Shown here piece after piece: positions 30,020-44,100 of a DNA stretch of 64,000 nucleotides. The translations under genes and the position numbers were made by a program. The notes beneath the pieces are model-generated. The model saw nothing but the letters and a program-made list of their open reading frames with translations, had not been told where the DNA came from and searched no databases. Source of the stretch: Pomacea canaliculata (Eukaryota > Mollusca > Gastropoda > Architaenioglossa > Ampullariidae). The DNA lies in assembly GCF_003073045.1 (NCBI RefSeq), contig NC_037593.1, forward strand, positions 1,479,525-1,543,524. Direction: 5' to 3'. The first letter of the stretch is position 1. Every line of letters begins with the position of its first letter.

Positions 30020-32744
30020 AGAAGACACCCTATCGTTATACCATCATTGGTATCATTGTTATGATGATTGTCATCGTTATGGGGGATTTCAATGTCGAAT
30101 TACAAAAGACATCTACTCACTGGGACTACCATCCACCACCACTACCACGTGACATCATAAACTAACGGGATTCACTCAGTGGCAGACACGAGCCCCACTG
30201 AACCCCGCTAATCAAGGTGTGGAGGACTTCATTACGAGGACGACGAACAGACTCTGGCAGTGATCACTAGTCAGCCTTTGTGAGGTAGAACAACGAAAAA
30301 CACGATGAAAAAATGAGATGTAAAAAAGTGAGTTAGCAAATCACAGACGACATTCATCATTGAAGTAAAAACAGATTGCAGACACTACAAGAACTCGATA
30401 GAGAACAGACATCCGGGACATTAACAGACAATGAGACAAATTACCTCCAGTCTTCATCAGGACCAGTGAGGAATTCATCGGCCACAGAGAGAAAAAGAAA
30501 TAAGAGAGGGGATTACCGATGAGACATGAAGGAAAAATAAAAAAGAAGCTGATGAGCGTCAAGACAGAGAGAGAGAGTGAGAGAAAAAAAAACTGCACGC
30601 GCCCCACATTGGAGTTTTTGCTGCTCTCACACGAACGAACAAAAAAGCGAGGGCTTTGTCCCAACTTTGTATCGTAAACCACACAAGACTTTCTGTCTTT
30701 CTTTCCCAGCTACTGTGTCTGCGAGTGTGTGTGATGCTTGCCTTCATTTCACTAATTGTAGTGCATGCACCGAGAAACAACAAACACACAGGGCGCGAGG
30801 GTCCCGGGTCGATTCCCCCACTGCCCATTGATGTTCCCCTATTTTTAAGTGATCACAGAGTTTAAAGTGTGGATTTTCACATTTCAGAGTTGAATGGTTT
30901 GTCTCACATAATGCTTTTCTAAAAGCCGCAACACAAGGATTTTAATTAAGTGGTCTGTGACTTGTGGGCGGGGGGACAACTCCAGTCTAGACTCAGTGGG
31001 AAGATTTCTGTCCCTTTGAAAGCTACCACGTGACACTAACCAGACACAGGAAGCAGCGAACAAAGGAGAGCAGAGCAGTCTGACTGACAGACAGAGCAGC
31101 AAGCAAACTACACAATAATGAGTTGCATGTGGAGGACACAAGCTCACCACAGTCCGTGGAAAGATAACTCCAGCAAGGACAGATAACAAAGGAAGATACA
31201 GAACAAGAAGCGCCACAGACGGAGCATCTCCAGGAACTGCAGCAGACATCCACCCAAACAACAAACAACAAATGCAAGAAGCACAAAGCAATGGCGACAT
31301 CAGCACAGTCATCTCACAGTCACAGATCATACACGTGACTCAACATTACAAAATGGAGGACATGACAGCCGCGGGGCACAACTCTTCAAAGTAAACCCAT
31401 CCATCACATTAGAACATTTCCTCCCATTCTTCACGATCATCTGGAGAGAAGAGAGAGAAAGTCTTCTAGTCTGGAATAATGGGAGGATCATCAGAAGACC
31501 CCAGAGTCCCCGAGTAGCAACTGGAGGAGCATCTTCCTCTTGCCCCCTGCCGGTGAAACAAGGGCCACCAGCCCCTACACAGGGTTTCCCAGGCAGTAGA
31601 CCAGATGTTAAGGAAGGAGCAGGCTGCTCCAGGAGAGGACGAGTGTCCATGATATTATACACCAGGAGCAGAGATAACTTGAGGCCAGCTTCACCATCTT
31701 GGAGAAGAATTTGAAAACATTCACAGGGTCAGCCTTGGGTGCGGACAGAGGCCAGATGGTCTCCCTCACCATGGAAACAGCACTTGAGGTTGTATAACTT
31801 TTAGTACTGTGGAAACAGCACTTGAGGTTGTATACAACTTTACTGTAATGTGGACACGATGGCTTATTTATTTGTTTCACTGGATTCAACTAGAGTTGCG
31901 TGCTCTTGCTAGTGTTCACAGCAAATTAAGAGAGATGGAAGAACTGAATATCACGTGACGCAGCTTAAAGTAAGATGACAAAATACAGAAAAGGGAATTT
32001 TGTTTGCAGTCATACATGCTAAAACTTAATATGAATAAATACTTGAATGAAGAGATGTGTGTTTTGCACGTGTAGTTTGGTGTGTATGGGCTTCTGTGTG
32101 TGTCTATATGTCTACTGACTACCCAGGGTGGATTTACCAACTGTCAGCGCAAGGCTCAGCTTTGTTTTGTGTAAAATGAATTATGATGGCCTCTAGCTGA
32201 CCATTCCATAGGTAAGCCTCTTCAAACCAAATTTGTCTTGATAGTTGGCCTCACGGGACTTGCGGAAGTTGGTGAAGTAAGGTCGTTTCCAGAAAACAAA
32301 GAGATGAATAATTGGCTCGTCTGGCGAGAATCAAATTTAGCCAAAGCCAGTCGCTCCCCCGACACTTGCCTCTAATTTTCTGATGCATTATTTTAAACTC
32401 ATTTCCAGGTCTCTTGTGTCGGTTACTGAATGATGGCGGCCCGGAGTGACAGAGCGGGGCTACTGTTGTTTTTCTCTAGTCCTCCCTCTCCTCCTCCCCT
32501 CCTCCTCCCCCGTGACAATGAGCGCAACTCATTCATGTGTGTGTTACTTCGCATTCTCTCGCATTCCAGCTTCTCTGGCATTCCAGTCGTGCTGCTACGT
32601 GCGGCCATCTAGAAAATTTATAATGAATGAACCTCCTCCACATCATATTCTTAAAGGCTTCCTGGCTTTTTAACTCACCCTCCGCCGCCCGACCTGCGCA
32701 CAAACTAGCTTCCGGTCGTGGCTTGGGCGAGTCGGGTCACGTGA

Positions 32745-32779
32745 TGTGTGTGTTGTGTGTGTGTGTGTGTGAGTGTGTT

Positions 32780-32812
<33 letters not shown>
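32745..32812. repeat. (GT)n microsatellite
   Basis: An imperfect GT dinucleotide run of about 68 bases. Confidence 0.95.
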
Positions 32813-33059
32813 TGGGGGGACACCGAGGTGTGCCGTGTGCGTGGTTTTGAAGGCGGAGGAAGACGAGAGAGCCTGCGAGGCGGCCTCAGCCAAAAAGCGA
32901 GGAAGGAGGCTGGAGTGAAGAAAATATTGATGAGACAAGCGACATCAGCTACAGTGTCCCGTCATGCACCGTCAACAGTGTGGCCAACAGACATGTTGTC
33001 GCTCGCAAGCGCGGGCGTGACGAGTGAGCGGGACAGGCGCCTGCTGCCAGACACTGCAA

Positions 33060-33212
33060 GGTGCAGGACAGGGAGACTGTAAGACAGGGAGACTGCAAGG
33101 TGCAGGACAGTGAGACTGTAAGACAGGGAGACTGCAAGGTGCAGGACAGGGACTGTAAGACAGGGAGACTGCAAGGTGCAGACAGGGAGACTGTAAGACA
33201 GGGAGACTGTAA
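33060..33212. repeat. Minisatellite of GACAGGGAGACTGTAA units
   Basis: Units of about 16-17 bases (GACAGGGAGACTGTAA or ...CTGCAAGGTGCAG) alternate to give a composite 38-40 base period repeated about four times. Confidence 0.9.
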
Positions 33213-33290
33213 AGATGTCGAGTGCATCCTGGTCAGGAGTTCCAGTTGTTGGCAGCATGTCTGGTCTCTTCTCTGTCCACAAATATCCTT

Positions 33291-33394
33291 AGTTTACTGC
33301 CATAGACACACAGTCTGTGCTGAAACTGATTACACACATGTAGTTACTGCTGTAGACACACAGTCTGTACTGACTACTGACTACACACATGTAA
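33291..33394. repeat. 52-bp tandem duplication
   Basis: AGTT.ACTGC.(A/G)TAGACACACAGTCTGT...TACACACATGTA occurs twice in tandem with few differences. Confidence 0.75.
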
Positions 33395-36300
33395 CACAAC
33401 AGTAGCTGCTCTGTTTATTTCTGCTTCCCCATATTGTATGTGTTACAATGTAGTAATTACTATTGTTAACACAGGTTTGTCTACCATCTCTGCTACTAAT
33501 CAACTCCCGGCTTTGATGTCACCTGCACACCTGCACACCTGTACACCTGTCGCCCTGTTTTAAAAGTCAACTTACCGACAAAAAGTGGACAAAACCTGTA
33601 CAAAGAATCCTAAGATTGATGGGTTCAAGTTGAAAATAGTTCAGACCTCGTTTTTTTCTCCATTTTTAAGATTATATCTACACACGCAAGCCTGGTCCTC
33701 ACAGGTCACGTGACCAGCTGACAGCTAATAAAGATGGAGTCGGGCTGCAAACACCATTGATAAAAAAAAAAAGTTTTCCAACGTGGCATGAAGAAAAAAA
33801 GTGTTTGTCATAAAGCGAGACAGAGACAGTGTGGGAGCAGGAGGAACACATGGCCCGCTAATGGCGAGTGATGTATCGGCAGGCTGGGCGTCGGGCTGCT
33901 GCAGGATCACGTGACCAGTCACCTGCGCCACCTCCGCAACTTCCTCCCCCTTGTGCCGCGAGCTCTCCTGCGCTGTGAGATTACTGTTGGCATCCACAGC
34001 AAAAATGGCGATCGTGCAGTTCGTGTCTGCGCCGCTGCCTTGACCCGCGAGGTCACGAAAAGCCTGCTTGTGACGTCACTGGGTCATAATGGGCCGCCAT
34101 TTTGTTTTTTAAACGGAGCCAGTGTCTTACGATCTGACACTTCTCGTGCTCGTGCACATGCGCAAACACAAACTGGCATCCGTCTTTTTTGTCGCTATTT
34201 TTTTTTCGCCTCTCTTATTTTATTGTTCATGCTTTCGTTCTTCCTTCTCTCACCTCTCTCTCTCACAGACTTGTATGTTCTGATCTAGCATGTCAAGTAG
34301 AGAAACAGAGTTCAGTCCCCTGATACACTCGATCAATTGTTTCCACGGAAACCGTAGCCAGCCCAACGCAACTCGACTCTTTGGAGAAGAAGACAAGAGT
34401 TGTGGCGAGGTGAACCCTCCTGTCACCTCTCGTCTCCTGGTCACAGCCCCTCGCTCTGTCTCTTGCTTGCTCGCTTGGTCACGTGTCATTGCACACACGT
34501 GACTCCGTCTTCATGTGATACAGGGTCAGTGAGAATTATGGACTCTAATACCAACTGTGGTGTGACCTCTACCTCGCCAAACGTGCGTCAGTTAAATGTT
34601 ACAGTTGCTGGTGGTTGCTACACTTTGTTCCTTGACCCGAGTGTCGGGAATTCCGCCCACCCCACCACCACTACCTCCCTTCCACCCGTCCATCCAAACA
34701 ACACCCGGCGACTGAATTAAGGGTGATAAGTGTGGAAAGGAGTACGTTTGGCTCCCTTCTTCTCACTGACATATATTAGACATGATGAACCACTTACATT
34801 CCAGTCTAACGCTACGAACAGCATGCTGGGAGTTGCTGACTAAAATGTTTAGAGAGCCAGACAGAAGACGTCCGCCATTGTCGTTTTCAACTTCTTTCAT
34901 CCTTTCCTCTTTTTGATCAAGAGGAGGATACACGCTGCTTAACCCTGACTACACACGTGACTAACATAGGGCCACGTGACCGAGGGGACACACACTATTG
35001 GGCGATATGTGGGGGCGTGGTCAAGGTGTTGATGAAGTACAAACTGCATCCTCATTGGAAGGCTCCTCCCCTGTGAGGAAGCACCCAGCCTGGGTCCTGT
35101 CCCCAAACATGAATCCCTTACTCTTGTAGGGAGACATGAAGAGGTCAAGTGTCACAGTTGGAAGGACACAAGACACGTGACAAGACTCCAGCAACTGGAG
35201 GTCAAGGGTTAAGACTGGGTCCGGGACTGGGTGATGGCGACTCAGCCACAACGAAAATCTTTCATCTCGTGAACTTCGGCTCGTGTGTAGTCGATCACGA
35301 GCCACTCCTTTGATTATGGCGCCTCCTGGCGGCACCTTTACACTGGAGGCGCGACACTTCCGCTGGAATGGTTACCGGACCAAACATTGGTGTACTTGAC
35401 ACAACGACCAACGGACAAACGACTGAGGGACAAGTCAACACGAGACAGCGCCGCCAGCGTCCACCCGTGTGCTGTAGCCACACATTGTAGACCACGTCAC
35501 AGACGGGGATGAGGGAGTTTTCCCCCCGACCCACGACATAGCCAGTCCCACTGGAGCTCTAACCCCAGGGTTCGATTCCCACAATTAGATTGTAGCCGCC
35601 AAATGTTTGAGCTCAACAGGCGCGGTTGTGAATGTCGCTTACAATGCATCCACCTCCACTTCTCTTGCTGCTGCCGCTGCTGCCACCGTGAGGCAAGGGC
35701 CATAACTGCGTCACCCCTACACTCCCCCCCTCTCTCTGCTACTCTGGCATCGTCTTGGCTCTGGAGTTATCTTCCCTGCCCCCCTGCATTACCTCCCCTT
35801 GTCCCGAGGCGCGCGCAGCAGGACTGCGTCATAAGTTGATGCGGCACAGGGCGATGGGCGTGCGTCCCGCTGGGTGGCGCAACAGGCGCGATATTCATCA
35901 ACGTCACATCTACTGCGCGATCTCGCGGAGTCTCACAGCCGCTTAGCACCCTGGGAAAACAGCCGCTCCCCCTCCCGACACTCCCCCTGCTCCCCCCTGA
36001 CACCAGCAATGGTTCTTGTTTAGAGCTGAGTAAGCAAATAAAATGTAGACAGGTGGCGCTCTCGGACACGCCCCTGACCCACGTGATTAGTGTCTGGGTG
36101 ACAAACCTCTCCGCAGCAGCTCCACAAGTCTTCTCACGTAGGTCAGAGGTCACATGTCTTGAGCCCACGGATCAGAAATACAGAGGTCATTGTCAGGTTG
36201 AAGGTTCATCGCAAATATCGCGAGTCAGAGACTGTTAGATGATTAAAACGATGAAGACAACGGCTACGATGATGATGATGATGGTGTTCATGGTGACTGT

Positions 36301-38246
36301 GATTGTGATTGTGATTGGTTGGTGGCTGGCAGTAGAAGCTGGCAAAGCCTCACAGGAAATTCAGGAAGAGGGGAGAAGGAACCACAGCCCTCGTGGGTCC
36401 CTCAAGACATCGACGGACATCGCAGACATCGACTGCTGCAGCCCAGGACCCGGAGATCTCTCTCTCACTCACAGAGGAGGAATAACGGCCCCTCGGGAGC
36501 AGCCGCGGAGGAATGAAGCACAAGAAGCCATCCTTCACAAGTATCACACACAAGAGTTGACACAAAACTGAAAGAAAGGCTTGACGAGCGGCCAGGGTGG
36601 AGGACCGGAAGTCCCGCCATCGAGAAGACGTGGGTGTAACAAGGACCGTTACAGGGACTTGCATTACCATGGTTACATCACAGTCTGACCACACTGGGGC
36701 ACGAGGGATGGGGGCGTGAGTCAGCGACAGTTATTCTCAGGTCACGTGTCACATTCAGGTGTCAGCCAAGTGTTTCGAAAGTCGAGCACCGAGAAGTCGG
36801 TTGATGTTGGCACCAAGCCCGCGATCGCGTCCGCTGGATGGATTGATGGAGGAAATGTGACAGAGGAAAACAGAAACACCGTGTGACCGATCGTGTCTCG
36901 GAACTTGCCTGACACGGGACAAAGGCGATTGCGTGAGCCAATCATTTAGCGATGAAAGCAGGACACGACCAGCGCCGCCTGCCGGGTGGTGACGACAAGC
37001 AGGACGATGCGTCTCGCGCCGCCGCACGCCATGTCACATGACCGGTCGATGCGCATGCCCAGTGGCGTCACGCTCAATCGGGCGGGCAGGTGAGGTCTTT
37101 GACAACCTCCAGCGGCGCCCAGTCATCGTGTAATTGCTTCTGGATCATTCTGATTAAAATGTCTTCTCTGCTCCTTTCGTCTCGGCTTCCATTCCAGCGA
37201 TCGGTCAGCCGGGGTCACCGAGACTGTCATGGCTTTTATTTCTTCTTCTTTCAGCGGACGACAAGACGATTACAGCCACCCTACCCCTCGCCCCCGGTGT
37301 GAACTAACATTTCTAATGGACTGCTGACAGGTGGTCACGTGAGCCAGCAACGGGCAGCATCCACGGTTGATGTGTTCAAGACATGCTGAGGCTGCGCCTT
37401 CATTCTCACGGCTCGACTTTAGGACAGCAGACTGAACCTACTGTAGTCATGGCAACATGGAATACAATTAAATTAATAATTATTAGTAATATAATTAAAA
37501 AGATACACGAGAAAGGAAGCTGGGCATTGCAAAGCGAGGTGAGGTAGTGACACACAGGTCACGTGGCGATGACCTGACATGAACCCTGCAAGAGGTCAAA
37601 CCCATAGTTAGGGTAAAGGTCACATGCATATATATCATCAAAAAGGTCACTAGCAAACACAGTCGGGTTGCGGTCTCGACAGATGACATGGAACTTACAA
37701 ATCAACATTTGTTATTATTAAGTGGGTTATATTGTTGAAGAGATAGAGAGGAAGAGAGAGAGAGGGGGAAGATACAAAGAGAAATGGAGAAATAAGGAAA
37801 GAAAGATAATGAGAGGAAAAAGAAAGAGGAAAAGACAGACAAAAACTATTGCGTAGCACAGCCTGGTTAAAAACAAGTTGATCATTTCAACATCACAAAA
37901 ATTATCTGAAGCGATAGAGGATGGAAACCTTTTTGTTGTTGTTGTTTGAGTTCTTCGTGTTTTCTGATTTTAGACAATTGTTGTTTTTGGTGAAACAGTT
38001 TTTTGTTTACGAAATGTTGGGGTGTGTGGACAGCAGTGTCAGAGCCTGGTACCCAGCATCCACTGGGTGAGCACACAGCTTGTCGCCACGTCACCCAGTC
38101 CATGCAAATCCACAATGACATTTTAATCCGAGGGGACGAGTTGCACGCAGAGAAATTATGGTCTTGCTTTGATTTCAGCTTTGCCTCGAGACGTGCACAG
38201 CTCATGGCACTTGAACTGGAATGTTCCACAGGGGGGCAGTGAAGCC

Positions 38247-38544
38247 CGTCTCCACCAGTCACCCATTCTCATCTCACCCTCACTCATCTCACCCGTCTCA
38301 CCCACCCAGTCACCCGTCTCACACCCTATCTCACCCAGTCTCACCCGTCTCACCTTCACCCGCAGTCACCAGTCTCACCCCGTCTCACCCAGTCTCACCC
38401 CGCCTCATCCCGTCTCACCCAGTCTCACCCCGTCTCACTCTGTCACCGTCTCACCCTGTCTCAGTCTCACCTCTCACCCCCCGTCTCACTCCGTCTCACC
38501 CAGTGTCTCACCCAGTCTCACCCACCTCACCCAGTCTCACCCAG
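38247..38544. repeat. Satellite-like array of TCTCACCCAG units
   Basis: About 300 bases are built from variants of GTCTCACCCAGTCTCACCC with a period near 10-12. Chance open frames through it give Ser/Pro/His-rich peptides and are not genes. Confidence 0.9.
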
Positions 38545-39389
38545 CAAACACGTGTAGCTTCAGTCCGCCACTGAGACACGACAGTCTAATAAACACAGAC
38601 AATAAAAGGAGGGAAGTGGGATGTATGGGGGTGGGATGATGACTTTACACGTGGGTTCTGCTGCTGGGTGCACAGTCGCCACTATAGTCGCTGGCTGCAA
38701 GATGAGGGAAAGGTTTTCTTGAGAGATATGGAAGTAAGGGCTGTTCAGGGGGCAGGGCGGACGAGGCATGCCTAGTTCAAAGGGGCCCGCGCGCTTTGAT
38801 TGATAATAGTAACATGTAGTATGGAAACCGTCGTGGCGGAGGCCCCGCACATGCCCTTTGCCATTCGGGCAAGAAACAGGCCTGTGCATAGGACATTGTA
38901 TCCACTGCACTGAGCAGTCAGACAGGATTCATACAACATTCATCCGGAGCTCGTGCAGCATGCAGAAAACACTCAAACATTCATGTGATATTGAGAAGGT
39001 GTTCATCAGGTGACACAGTCCTCACTCATCTGATGTCGCACCTCACCGCCGCTGACGTCACTGCTGTACATTCCGTACGTTACCACCTGATCAGGTTAGC
39101 GGTCTTTGTCTTGACCGCCAGTCTCCTGAGTAGGACCCAGCTGTCACCACAATCGAGTCACGTGACCAGACGGGTGATTGTGCTCCAGTGCTTACTTCCT
39201 TCCGTCAGTTATTTCCCCTGCGGCTTCCTGTCCCCAGTTGTCTCCCACCCGCAGTTTGTCGGAGTCATGTAGCCATGCACACACGTGGATATATTTCAAA
39301 CAGGCAGCACCCGCCAACATTAGTGACGACAACAAACGGTTCACAGACAGGCTGAGAGGTCAGCCTTGAAGTACTCCTCCCGATTGCAC

Positions 39390-39397
39390 TATAAATA
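39390..39397 (+). promoter_or_regulatory. Isolated TATA box-like site
   Basis: TATAAATA in the context CTATAAATAGCA is a very good match to the TATA consensus, with pyrimidine-A initiator-like bases about 25-30 downstream. No coding sequence follows that I can recognise, so it may be chance or the promoter of a non-coding transcript. Confidence 0.2.
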
Positions 39398-39510
39398 GCA
39401 ACAGCGCCATTACTCAAAGTCCAACGGTTTCTCTGCTCGAGTCCTCTCAACTGGTTTGTCTGTGTGTGATGACGTGTGACTGGCCTCTTGAACCTTTCAT
39501 ACAACTGAAA

Positions 39511-39631
39511 CTGTGACACGTGATATCAATAGTAGGCAGCCATTGAAATTGTGAAATTGTGACCGTGACGTAAATAGGCAGCCATTGAATTTGTGACACG
39601 TGACGTACAACAGTAGGCAGCCATTGAAGTG
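39511..39631. repeat. Three-copy repeat carrying CACGTG and TGACGT sites
   Basis: TAGGCAGCCATTGAA occurs three times at intervals of about 40-45 bases, each preceded by a TGTGAC(A/C)(C)GTGA-type stretch. Two units hold an intact CACGTG, and three TGACGT half-sites (CRE-like) lie in and beside the array. Confidence 0.75.
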
Positions 39632-41095
39632 ACGTGCACCCACACGCACCAACAGAGGCAGTGACAACACAAACACGAATGCGCCACGTGACCTCACACT
39701 TCCTTCGATGGACACCATGCACCAACAACCTGTTGTATCGAAAGTGATTCTCTCAAAAAACAATTAGTTTCAAATGTGACTTGTGACAGTTTAACGGTCT
39801 GGACACGGGGCTGAGCACATGTCAAAGCTGTGGTGGAAATTGTCATCCAAACTCATTATGTCGCCGGAGACTAAAACACCTGAGGTCGAAAGGTCATGTA
39901 CAGGTGAGCCAGGATGACGACACAATGTTGTTGCCTGTAGACCTCGTGCTCGTGCTTCTTTTGTCTGTCACACCAGACGACATGACACAGGAGCACGTGA
40001 CCATCAAGCTCTCCCATTTCCGTGTCCGACATCAGATGACTGACGAGGCTGATGAAGACAATGAACATGACAGGTTGACACAGGCTCGCGAGAATTAAAA
40101 AACTAAAAATCCTTCAGACAGAGAATAGCAGCTGGTCTCAAGATTTCTGTATTTTACATTTCTGTCTTCGCTGAAAAAAGTCAAAGAACAGTGATCTTAG
40201 ACACTAGTGTTGTCTCAACCTCAGTCACAACATAATGCAGAGACAGAGACAGAGTGAGAGACAGAGAGCTGCACGTGATGATGTCACTGGTTTTAAAAAA
40301 CTGGTTGTTTATTATCAAGTCTCGTATTTTTCGCACGATGCAATTTTATTTCTTTTGATCACAAACAATTATCCCAGGATAATTCGTCATAATTCAAGCT
40401 TCAAATTTCAAATGTCTGCCTGGCAGACACCTGTCGACTTCTCACTGCGAACGAAAGGAAGAAGAGAGATAGAGATGACTACAGAGGTTGTTCCCCAAGC
40501 GATAGTTATTAACCCGAGATGTGGCACTACCCAGCACCTCACGTCTATCTTTCCAGTACAAAACATCTCAGAGTTTCCGATAGCTTCAAAAACAGGTTTT
40601 TGCAGAAATGAAACGATTATTTAAATATACAACACGACAGAACCGAAACTTCTTAGAAAATCTAAAAGAAATATAATTCAAAGATGGCAACAACGAAATT
40701 CACAGAGCAGAACAGATCAGTAAAAATCATCACACATAAAAGTCAATGGACAAAACAATTCCACCCATGATACATATATTGTCAGTCACTAATTAGTCAA
40801 TTCAGTATTATTCGGTTATTCCACTGATCAGAAAAAAACACATCAATACATTCTGTATCAGCATGAGCAACGAGTAGCAAGCAACGTGTGCGGCTTGAAT
40901 GCAAATACGTTCCCTGGTTGCAGAAAGTGAAGTGACACTATAGACAGTCAAAAACCACAGCCAGGAGATGTATTGAGTCTTGGAGCGTCAAATGATTCCA
41001 TAAACACGCTGAATACCACACAAATTGTTTCCTCATCCTACTCCTTCCCGCCACACCCGCGGTCGACTGGCGCATGCGCGCCGTTGCGATCTCTC

Positions 41096-41195
41096 NNNNN
41101 NNNNNNNNNNNNNNNNNNNNNNNNNNNNNNNNNNNNNNNNNNNNNNNNNNNNNNNNNNNNNNNNNNNNNNNNNNNNNNNNNNNNNNNNNNNNNNN
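41096..41195. other. Assembly gap of 100 N
   Basis: Exactly 100 undetermined bases, the usual placeholder for a scaffold join of unknown size. Distances across it should not be trusted, and an exon could be hidden there. Confidence 0.99.
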
Positions 41196-44100
41196 ATGGT
41201 AGAGTGGTGGTAGTGGAAGGGGGAGTAATCGTTTTCTACTTGTGTTGCAATGACACAGCCCACGGCACCCGGCAGGTTGTGCACTGGGGTGTAGGTGGTT
41301 TGGTGCAGCAGATTGACTATAGGTGGGAACATAAAGTTAGCGGCCTCCGCACATGCGCCTCCCTGACCGAGCATCGCCAGATACCATCAGCGGCCTGCAG
41401 TGTACAGCAGCGACATCAGCTGCACGTCAACCTCACTGCAGTGCTGTACATCACGGGTACATACTGTACACCACTGCACTACTGTACATAGGGTAATGAC
41501 CTTATCCGTGTATCAACTACCTTACATACCGTGTACATGCTGTAGGTCACGTGTTCATACTGGCCGCAAAGAAAAGTGGAGGCTGACCAGAAGCCAGACA
41601 ATATAAACCGCAGCAGCCTCTCACATTCACTGACACACACACACACACCGGCCTCAACGTTTGTTTCAGGTTTCATCACGTGTGTACAAACGCTTTTTGC
41701 ACGGTCGTGTAGTCGCTCACTAGACAACACTCGCCATTCACAGTAAGCTCTCATCGACAACACGCACAAAGTCATCTTATGTTGAAGGGGATGAAGCATC
41801 CATCAGCAGAAGGGGATGAAACATCGCGGGAGAAGGGAGCTCAGTTGAAGACACAGTCCGGGGGTCCCGGCCTCCCCCGCGCTGTGTTGTCGCTTCCGCT
41901 TGGTGTCGTTGATTACGCGCGTCCACACTGTCCATGGCGGCGGTGGATGGCTATGATTCTCTTCCTGCAGTCAGCCGGGTACACTTTCTACTTCTTTATT
42001 CACACTTACATCTGAGAAGACCTTTTCACCGCGGTGTCGCCACTGGACGTCGGATGGCCCTGACCTCGCGCGCTTGGCTGCTGCAGGGCGACGCCCACTG
42101 GGTGCGGAGGATTCCCGAACTCGCGATGGAGCAACGCTTGATCACCGCACCGTGACATCATCACAGACACGCTTGGCTTCTGTGGCCCTCGTCACGCTCG
42201 GCCGCGGCCCGTCACTTCCGCCTTCTCTCGGCAACGACACGACTTCATTGGTCAGAACGTCTCCATAGCAACACGAGACAATCACTCACAACTGCATCCC
42301 TCCACATCAAATAGTTCCGTTGCATGACGATTTGTCTCTACTACCAAAGCTTTTTGCGGCGTATACAGTTTGTTTTTGGAGGCTGCGGGGCTTTTCATGG
42401 TGTCGCCAAGGCCAGTAGATGGCGCTGCACATGATAATAAAACCGATTCCAACTTGTCTGCACAATCCATTTCTTCCACACTTCACAGCAAATTGTGGTG
42501 ATAGCATCGTGGTGACAAGATGCAAATGATGTGCGAAATGTTTCCACCTTTGCTGTTGGCCGAGCTGTTGACCTTTGCTGCTGCGCCATCGACACAGCGT
42601 CCTCGCAGACGTGTTCTGAGGGCTGAATACTTTACAGCAGTGGAAACTGAACAGAATTAAAGTGTGAGTAAGTGCCACGTGAATGAAAGTTAGAAAAATG
42701 AACTCCCTACAAATCCTCTGGCGAAACCCCAAACAGATCCTTCGACATAAGCCCAAACAGATCGGTGGTAGCCAGGGATACAACAGACCCTGGAAACAAC
42801 CTCATTCCGTACCCTCCAAAATCAACCATCAGCATAAAAACGAGCCCCAACTGATCCTGGAAACAAGCTGTCAGACATATCTTTTAAAAAAAAAATAAAG
42901 TCTCAACAAATTTTAGAAAATGTTTCCAAATGTTCTAGAAACATTTCCACTAAAAAGGTTTCCAGCAGATGTTGGACAGCGAGGCTGACAAAGCGCGCTC
43001 CACACCCCCCTCCACTGTTTCCAACAGATTCTGGACAACAAACCACCAACATGTCTTGGAATGCCACCCACCCCCGAAATATCCCAGAAAGCTACTCCCA
43101 GGAGCTCTCTCCTCCCTCCGACAAAGCTCGGGGAAGGAAAGATGAGGCCGAGACGTTTGCCGGTGACATCACACAGGACAACAATGGAGTCCCCCCCACT
43201 TCGTGTTGCGAGCACGGCGAGGAGGACTTTCCAAAAGCTAATCTCTGGAAAATTAAAATTCACGTGGTAGGGAGGCATGTCCCGAGTGGCCAGGGCAGAG
43301 GTCACCCCCCAACCCCATCAGCACGTGATACAAGGCTGGCAAAGCAGACAACAGAGGCCCGGATGTAAACCCTGCTTATTGACTTTTCTCTGCCGCCAAC
43401 CCTCCCCACCACCAGCAGCTCAAAGACGCCATCTTGAGGCCGTGTTCTCTCTGCTGTACTCACCGAGTCTCTGATGTCGTCTAGCTTTCCGATCACGTGA
43501 CCCAGGGAAGCCCACCATTCCCCGCCCTCCGCACGATCCTGTTACACGGCACTGGGGGTCAAAAGATGACTGATACGAAAAAGTGACCTTAATTATTTTA
43601 TTGCATTTGAGACATTTTAAACTTGCCGGAAGTGGTGTCAGAAACAAAGATGGCAGCTCACGGACCACTCAGTATGTAGAATCATTGTCAGCACGAGCCC
43701 GACTGGGTGATTGGCGGTGATTGGCCGCAAGACACGAGGTCCGGGTGGCACATACCCTGTGTCGCTACCCTGTAGGTAGTCAATGAACCTCGAGACTAGA
43801 CCAGACTAATCCTTCAGTAGCACGAGGCAAGACTATTCAGGTCCATTGTACGGGTAGGTCCAGACATGGCGACACCCAGCCGTTGTCCACAGAAAGGTGT
43901 TCATCCTCTCGTTCACATCTTTGTAGGTCACCGTGACCCGGTTTTCCAGCACGGCTGACCTTCACCGTGACTGTGGGTTCATCCTCATAACAACATTCCA
44001 CTTCCACTCTGCTGTCAATAATCATTTCATGCGCTGCCGTGTGACTGTATTATCTCCGCTTGTAGCCTCCCTTTGACATATTTATCTCCCCTTGCCACTT

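Noticed and set aside
30884..31330. Minus-strand frame of 148 codons with a hydrophobic, Cys/Leu-rich character
   Set aside because: The hydrophobicity comes from reading a purine-rich (ACA/GCA) plus strand in reverse. There is no start context, family motif or splice partner.
35565..35595. tRNA gene suggested by GGGTTCGATTCCC
   Set aside because: Only the T-arm-like B box is present. I cannot fold acceptor, D or anticodon arms around it, so it is at most a SINE scrap or chance.
38169..38639. Open frames rich in Ser, Pro and His
   Set aside because: They translate the TCTCACCCAG satellite in two frames; the repeat explains them.
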